Shown here piece after piece: positions 14,123 to 18,232 of a stretch of 18,232 nt of DNA. A model generated the notes under the pieces. It was given only the letters and a program-made list of their open reading frames with translations, searched no databases and was not told the DNA's origin. Made by a program: the position numbers and the translations under genes. The stretch comes from CAZTYW01 sp964617695 (GTDB lineage Bacteria; Chloroflexota; Dehalococcoidia; UBA2247; RBG-13-53-26), in the NCBI GenBank assembly GCA_964617695.1, contig CAZTYW010000038.1:1-18232 (forward strand), written 5' to 3'. How positions within the stretch are numbered: position 1 is the stretch's first letter; every line of letters begins with the position of its first letter.

Positions 14123-15619
14123 TCATCCTTGCAGCCTGTCAATGGCTGACTCTATGCGCTGCAGGCACTTGTCTTTCCCCAGGACTGCCATGGTCTGAAA
14201 CAGCGGCGGTGCGGCGGTGCGACCGGTGATTGACACTCGCAACACCCCGAAAAACTGTCTCGTTTTCAGGGACAGTTGCGATGCCAGGGAACGAAGCATC
14301 GATTCGAGGGGATCATGATCGAAAGAATGCAGTGTCGCCAGCCCTTTCGAGGCAGCCTGCAGCGCCTCGACAGCCTTGTCGCTCGGCAGGCCAGCATTCA
14401 GCAGCAAGTCCACAGAGTAGTCTGGCTCGTCGACGAAGAAGAACTCGCCAAGCTCCGGAAGCTCATACAGGGTCTTGGCCCGTTCCTGTTCGAGGGAGAC
14501 TACCTGCCGAACATAGTCGGGGTCAAGCGGGCGCTTGACCTCCGTCTGCAGGTACCTGTCGAAGAACGGCAAAGCCTTTTCGGTGAGTTCGTCCAGGTCC
14601 AGTCCCCGCATGTAGACGCCGTTCATCCAGTTCAGCTTGTCTACATTGAAGATGGCGCCGGTCTTGCTGAGACGCTCGAGGGAGAAGTTGCCGACCAGCT
14701 CGTCGCGGCTGAGGAGCTCCGTCCGATCATCCAGTGACCAGCCGAGGAGGGCCAGGAAGTTGACCATTGCTTCAGGCAGATAGCCCTGGTCGCGGAACTC
14801 GAGCAGCGAAGCGGCACCGTGACGCTTGCTGAGTTTGCTTCGATCTGGCCCCAGAATCATCGGCAGATGTGCGTACTGCGGAGGCTCATACCCCAGGGCC
14901 CGGTAAAGGAGCACGTGGCGCGGCGTGCTGGCCAGCCATTCGTCGGCCCGGAGAATGTGCGAGACTTCCATCAGGTGATCGTCAACCACGTTGGCCAGGT
15001 GGTATGTGGGGAAACCGTCTGACTTCAGCAGCACAAGATCATCCAGAGTGTTGTTGGAGAAGACCACCTTGCCTCGAATCAAGTCCTGGAACTGGGTCCT
15101 GCCGGTGAGCGGTATCTTGAAGCGTATTACTGGCGTGATGCCCTGTTGCTCAAACGCAGTACGCTCTTTCTGACTCAGGTTGCGACACCTTCGGTCGTAG
15201 CCGGGCGGCTGCCCGCGCCGTGCCTGCTCGGCCCGCATCGCCTCCAGACGTTCCTGCGAGCAGTAGCATGGATAGGCGTAGCCATCCTTGACCAGTTGCT
15301 CAGCTACGGGATGATACAGTTCCAGGCGTTGCGACTGGAAATAGGGCCCGTAGGCCCCGCCCACTTCCGGGCCTTCATCCCAATCAAGCCCCAGCCAGCG
15401 CAGGCTCTCAAGGATGTCCTCTATGGCCCCCTCAACCTTTCTCTCTACATCGGTATCCTCGATGCGGACGATGAAGCTCCCCCCATAGCGCCTGGCAAAT
15501 AGCCAGTTGAACAGCGCCGTCCTGATATTGCCCACGTGAGGATACCCCGTGGGGCTCGGGGCATAACGGACCCGAACGGGCTGGTCCATGTCGCCGCTGG
15601 TTGAGCCACTCTTAGCCAT
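14123..15619 (-). CDS. gltX: Glutamyl-tRNA synthetase
   Basis: Class I aminoacyl-tRNA synthetase that charges tRNA-Glu. The 498 residues show the HIGH-type motif HVGN (28-31) within APSPTGYPHVGN, the KMSKS-type motif KLSKR (262-266), and a zinc site C118, C120, Y141 and C145 with the same spacing as the E. coli enzyme. NIRTALFNWLFARR and LPMILGPDRSKLSK are diagnostic for GltX. The C-terminal all-helical anticodon domain is complete. ATG 15619 overlaps the end of the RDD gene by 8 bp and has no ribosome site, so translation is probably coupled; an ATG at codon 11 is possible. Whether it also charges tRNA-Gln cannot be judged here, and gatCAB genes are not in the window. Confidence 0.96.
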   Translation of the reverse strand: MAKSGSTSGDMDQPVRVRYAPSPTGYPHVGNIRTALFNWLFARRYGGSFIVRIEDTDVERKVEGAIEDILESLRWLGLDWDEGPEVGGAYGPYFQSQRLELYHPVAEQLVKDGYAYPCYCSQERLEAMRAEQARRGQPPGYDRRCRNLSQKERTAFEQQGITPVIRFKIPLTGRTQFQDLIRGKVVFSNNTLDDLVLLKSDGFPTYHLANVVDDHLMEVSHILRADEWLASTPRHVLLYRALGYEPPQYAHLPMILGPDRSKLSKRHGAASLLEFRDQGYLPEAMVNFLALLGWSLDDRTELLSRDELVGNFSLERLSKTGAIFNVDKLNWMNGVYMRGLDLDELTEKALPFFDRYLQTEVKRPLDPDYVRQVVSLEQERAKTLYELPELGEFFFVDEPDYSVDLLLNAGLPSDKAVEALQAASKGLATLHSFDHDPLESMLRSLASQLSLKTRQFFGVLRVSITGRTAAPPLFQTMAVLGKDKCLQRIESAIDRLQG

Positions 15620-16115
15620 GGAATTGCGTCACACTTGCCTTGCGTTTGCGCAGCTTTATCACGTAGGTGTCAGCAATCTTATCATGCACCCCTTGCTTCT
15701 TTGGGTCAACACCAATCCACAGGTAGCCAATGAAGAGAATCAGCCCCGAGACAATATAGCCCAGGTACCTCAGGATGGATTTGCCCAGGCCGATGGGAGC
15801 GCCGTCAGTTCGGACTATCTTGACGCCCATCACCATTTTGCCAGGCGTTTGACCACGCCACGTCCAGAAACCGACCAGGTAGACTAGGGGCAGGAGATTG
15901 TCCACCAGGGCTGTTACCGCTCGCTCAGTCGCCGGACTGATTGCCAGCGCGGCCTCGACTATTGGGCCCTCTTCGGGAGAAGCCAGTTGGGATTGGACCA
16001 ACTCGAGAACCAGGTAGCCTATTCCGGTCAACAGCAGCCCGTCAATCAGGTGGGCGATCAGCCTGACCCAGAAGCCGGCGTATTCTGTAGTTGCTGCTCC
16101 ACGCCCTTCGTACAT
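15612..16115 (-). CDS. RDD family membrane protein
   Basis: Small integral membrane protein of unknown function. From ATG 16115 it has 167 residues and three likely membrane spans: about 15-39 (FWVRLIAHLIDGLLL onward), 69-86 (LLPLVYLVGFWTW) and 113-136 (YIVSGLILFIGYLWIGV). The family marks are RLIAHLID in the first helix, GQTPGKMVMGVKIV after the second and KQGVHDKIADTYVI near the end. GTG 16145 would add ten codons; neither start has a convincing ribosome site. It leads a two-gene unit with gltX from its own promoter. The pairing with gltX is not functionally explained. Confidence 0.88.
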   Translation of the reverse strand: MYEGRGAATTEYAGFWVRLIAHLIDGLLLTGIGYLVLELVQSQLASPEEGPIVEAALAISPATERAVTALVDNLLPLVYLVGFWTWRGQTPGKMVMGVKIVRTDGAPIGLGKSILRYLGYIVSGLILFIGYLWIGVDPKKQGVHDKIADTYVIKLRKRKASVTQFHG

Positions 16116-16162
16116 CGTCCAAGGCTCGATCCGAACCCGAGTCACCTATCTCGGTGGGCAAC

Positions 16163-16192
16163 ATTGTAGCATTTGTCGAGAAAGCCCAGCAA
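16163..16192 (-). promoter_or_regulatory. Extended -10 promoter for RDD-gltX
   Basis: TACAAT (16163-16168) preceded by TGC, with TTGCTG (16187-16192) 18 nt upstream on the minus strand. Predicted start near 16156. The poor -35 with an extended -10 resembles the nusB promoter. Confidence 0.4.
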
Positions 16193-16271
16193 CGGGAATG
16201 AAGCTTCAGTTGGCGCCGGACGGACGGGGCGAAACGGGGGTACGCAGGTGTTCACCGGGCCGTGCTACTGC

Positions 16272-17186
16272 CTACATGCCCCGTGACAGGACTACGAGCA
16301 CTGTCTCCAGCTCAACGGGCAACTCTGAGGTGAATTCGACGTAGTCCCCCGTACCGGGAAGCCTGAAGCCCAGCAGGAAGGCGTGGAGAAACTGCCTCTC
16401 CAGGTATGGCGACCGCACCCCGTAGACTGCATCTCCGATCACAGGGCAGCCAATGAAAGAGAAGTGGACTCTGATCTGGTGAGTACGCCCCGTCTGGAGG
16501 GTTACCTCCACCAGGGTGTAGCCGTCAAGACGCCTCAACACGCGGTAGGAAGTGCGTGCCTCTCTGCCATTGGGCACCACTGCCATACGCTTTCGGTCTC
16601 TCGGATGGCGGCCGATTGGCGCTTCAATCACGCCCACCTCCGGCATGGGACACCCTCTTACTACCACCAGGTACCTCTTCAACATGCGGCGGCTCTTCAA
16701 CTGAGCAGCCAGTTTGAGGTGAGCTGCCTTGTTCTTTGCCACCACGAGCAGCCCGGAGGTGTCCTTGTCGAGACGGTGCACCACCCCGGGGCGAAGCGAG
16801 CTGTCGATAGCTGAGATCTCGGGGCAGTGGGCCAGAATGGCATTCACCAGAGTGTGACTGGGATGGCCCGGCGCAGGGTGAACAGGAATACCCGCTGGCT
16901 TGTCGATTACCAGGACATCCGCATCCTCGTAGACGATCGACAGGGGAATCTCCTGGGGGACCAGGGTCGGCGGCGAAGTTGGGGGAGGCAGATGGAGGAT
17001 GATGACGTCGCCCGGGCTGGGCTTCTGGCTCGCTTTCGCCACCCTGTCATTGACGGTAACGCAACCGTCGTCGATCAATTTCTGGACGTAGGAGCGTGTC
17101 AGGTCACGGCATGATTCGCTTACGTACTTGTCCAGGCGAAGGTCTGTTGCTTCTGCTACGAGACGAATAGTGTTGGCTATTTCCAT
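16272..17186 (-). CDS. rluD: RluA/RluD family 23S rRNA pseudouridine synthase
   Basis: Isomerises uridines in RNA, typically in 23S rRNA helix 69 for RluD. The 304 residues have an N-terminal S4 RNA-binding domain (RLDKYVSESCRDLTRSYVQKLI, then GCVTVND), and the catalytic core signature HRLDKDTSG with the active Asp D140. VIDKPAGIPVHPAPGH comes before it, and LQTGRTHQIRVHFSFIGCPVIGD after it. The S4 domain plus length favour RluD over RluA; the exact target is not fixed by sequence. ATG 17186 overlaps the lspA stop (TGATG), and the lspA-rluD pair is common in bacteria. Confidence 0.93.
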   Translation of the reverse strand: MEIANTIRLVAEATDLRLDKYVSESCRDLTRSYVQKLIDDGCVTVNDRVAKASQKPSPGDVIILHLPPPTSPPTLVPQEIPLSIVYEDADVLVIDKPAGIPVHPAPGHPSHTLVNAILAHCPEISAIDSSLRPGVVHRLDKDTSGLLVVAKNKAAHLKLAAQLKSRRMLKRYLVVVRGCPMPEVGVIEAPIGRHPRDRKRMAVVPNGREARTSYRVLRRLDGYTLVEVTLQTGRTHQIRVHFSFIGCPVIGDAVYGVRSPYLERQFLHAFLLGFRLPGTGDYVEFTSELPVELETVLVVLSRGM

Positions 17187-17689
17187 CAGGCGTGCTTCGG
17201 AGCCCTTGCAGATCGTATCCAGAAGTAGATGAGAAGTATGATGCCCAGCACGACGGCCATATCAGCCGCATTGAAAGCTGGCCAGTGGAAGTCACCCCAG
17301 AGGGCCACGTCAACGAAGTCTGTAACGTAGCCCAATCGCAGCCGGTCGATCAGGTTGCCCACACTGCCGCCAAGGAATAGCCCCACAGATACCTTGATCA
17401 GCCTGCTGTCGAGCGCGGCGTATCGACGGGCAAGGAATAGCACCAGAGCTATCACCACGACCGTCAGGACCAGGGGCACAGCTTTGTGGACGGAGAGCCC
17501 GAAAACAATGCCTGTATTGTGGATGTGGGTAAGCCGGAGAAACCCCTCCTCAGGGCATGACTCCGACACGGCCAGGTTCTCTCTCACCCAGAGTTTGGTC
17601 AGTTGGTCTGCTATCACAACCAGGAGGGCAACAAAGAGAAGCACCGTTTGGGATCGAAGCCTACTTAGGAGGGAATCGAACTTTTGCAT
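17186..17689 (-). CDS. lspA: Lipoprotein signal peptidase (SPase II)
   Basis: Membrane aspartyl protease that removes the signal peptide of prolipoproteins after lipidation. The 167 residues form four predicted spans: about 15-33, 70-87, 98-113 and 141-158. The catalytic dyad falls at D124 (GYVTDFVDV) and D143 (FNAAD), the same numbers as in well-studied LspA. IHNTGIVFGL and GGSVGNLIDR complete the family pattern; Ile-Val replaces the more usual Ala in the NxGxAF motif. ATG 17689 overlaps the dksA-like gene by 29 bp, so it depends on the same promoter. Confidence 0.96.
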   Translation of the reverse strand: MQKFDSLLSRLRSQTVLLFVALLVVIADQLTKLWVRENLAVSESCPEEGFLRLTHIHNTGIVFGLSVHKAVPLVLTVVVIALVLFLARRYAALDSRLIKVSVGLFLGGSVGNLIDRLRLGYVTDFVDVALWGDFHWPAFNAADMAVVLGIILLIYFWIRSARAPKHA

Positions 17690-18041
17690 TCTTTGCCTGC
17701 CGTGTCTTGCAGGCGACGCAAAGATTTGCCTGGGGAAGGACCTCCAGTCGCTCTATGCTTATGGGTTCACCACAGACATCACACAGGCCGTATGTTCCCT
17801 GCTCAACCTTCTCCAAAGCGTGCTCGACTTCGCTGAGGAGTTCCGACAGGCTCCGTTCCAGAGCCAGCCGCCTCTCAAGCTCCCAGGTCTCGGAGGCTCC
17901 CTCCTCCTTCTTGCCGTAAGGGCTGCCTTCTTTAGCCTCGCCCACAGGCGGGGCGCTGGCTCTCAGTTGTTCGAGGCCCTTGCTCAACCTTTTCCGTTCC
18001 TCTTTCAGTCTCTGACTAAATTCTTCCACGTTAGCCGGCAT
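17661..18041 (-). CDS. DksA/TraR family zinc-finger protein
   Basis: Cytoplasmic protein of 126 residues. The first part (about 5-80) is charged and helical, fit for a coiled coil. The C-terminal C4 zinc finger has C87, C90, C108 and C111 in GTYGLCDVCGEPI and RLEVLPQANLCVAC, the family signature. DksA/TraR members bind RNA polymerase through the secondary channel, but the acidic DxxDxA tip of E. coli DksA is not seen; that region reads KKEEGASETWELERR. A DksA-like effect on transcription is thus uncertain. ATG 18041 has AAGGAG 7 nt upstream, which rules out the TTG at 18104. It leads the dksA-like-lspA-rluD unit. Confidence 0.9.
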   Translation of the reverse strand: MPANVEEFSQRLKEERKRLSKGLEQLRASAPPVGEAKEGSPYGKKEEGASETWELERRLALERSLSELLSEVEHALEKVEQGTYGLCDVCGEPISIERLEVLPQANLCVACKTRQAKNAKVRFPPK

Positions 18042-18170
18042 TTTCGTTCTCCTTGGCGATGGCCAGACAGCTGTTGTGTAGCCGCGCCGAGCTTCTAGCT
18101 GCAAGAAGGAACACTAATTACCGCAGGGGAAATAGGGGGTGTTCGCCCGGGTGGCAAACTGTTGGTCGCG

Positions 18171-18199
18171 ATTATAGCCCCGTTTGGCGGAATAGTCAA
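18171..18199 (-). promoter_or_regulatory. Strong promoter for dksA-like-lspA-rluD
   Basis: TTGACT (18194-18199) and perfect TATAAT (18171-18176) with a 17-nt spacer on the minus strand, the best promoter match in the window. Predicted start near 18164 leaves a 123-nt leader with a CAGCTG palindrome but no long stem or obvious leader peptide. Confidence 0.65.
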
Positions 18200-18232
18200 G
18201 CCTGTGTACCCGTCCATATGATTAGTGACACC

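Overview
The window is a dense stretch of mostly housekeeping genes, all on the minus strand, with short gaps, many stop/start overlaps and GTG/TTG starts. It carries a 7-8-cysteine YceD, a FabK-type enoyl-ACP reductase, a short-form HisG with HisZ, a two-zinc-site PflA-like radical SAM protein and a C4 DksA/TraR protein. This mix suggests a Gram-positive-like or Chloroflexota genome, possibly a Dehalococcoidia relative. That placement is inferred from gene content and protein style only. No tRNA, rRNA, IS element, CRISPR array or phage gene was found.

Layout in transcription order (right to left). A strong promoter at 18171-18199 drives a dksA/traR-like gene, lspA and rluD. An extended -10 promoter at 16163-16192 precedes an RDD membrane protein overlapped by gltX. 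A small unknown gene (13628-13873) appears to be leaderless. Next comes a histidine unit: promoter, short His-rich leader peptide, hisZ, an unusual double-length hisG and a PaaG-like crotonase gene. After a 346-bp gap with a promoter and strong hairpins lie plsC, ispH, a 72-codon unknown gene, yceD, rpmF, fabK and fabD. A radical SAM gene follows, then nusB, acpP, lysA, holB and the first part of hisC, which runs off the left edge.

The genes cover lipid synthesis (fabD, fabK, acpP, plsC), isoprenoid synthesis (ispH), histidine and lysine synthesis (hisG, hisZ, hisC, lysA), translation (gltX, rpmF, rluD, yceD), transcription (nusB, dksA-like), replication (holB) and lipoprotein maturation (lspA).

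Two observations stand out, both in the histidine unit. First, the mRNA leader before hisZ encodes a 19-codon peptide in which five of the last eight residues are His, just before a stop. This is the hallmark of ribosome-mediated attenuation. Second, HisG is two tandem catalytic-type domains whose signature motifs have decayed in a complementary way: the first half keeps the N-terminal KGR motif and has lost the TGxT PRPP loop, and the second half shows the reverse. Neither could be checked against databases here.
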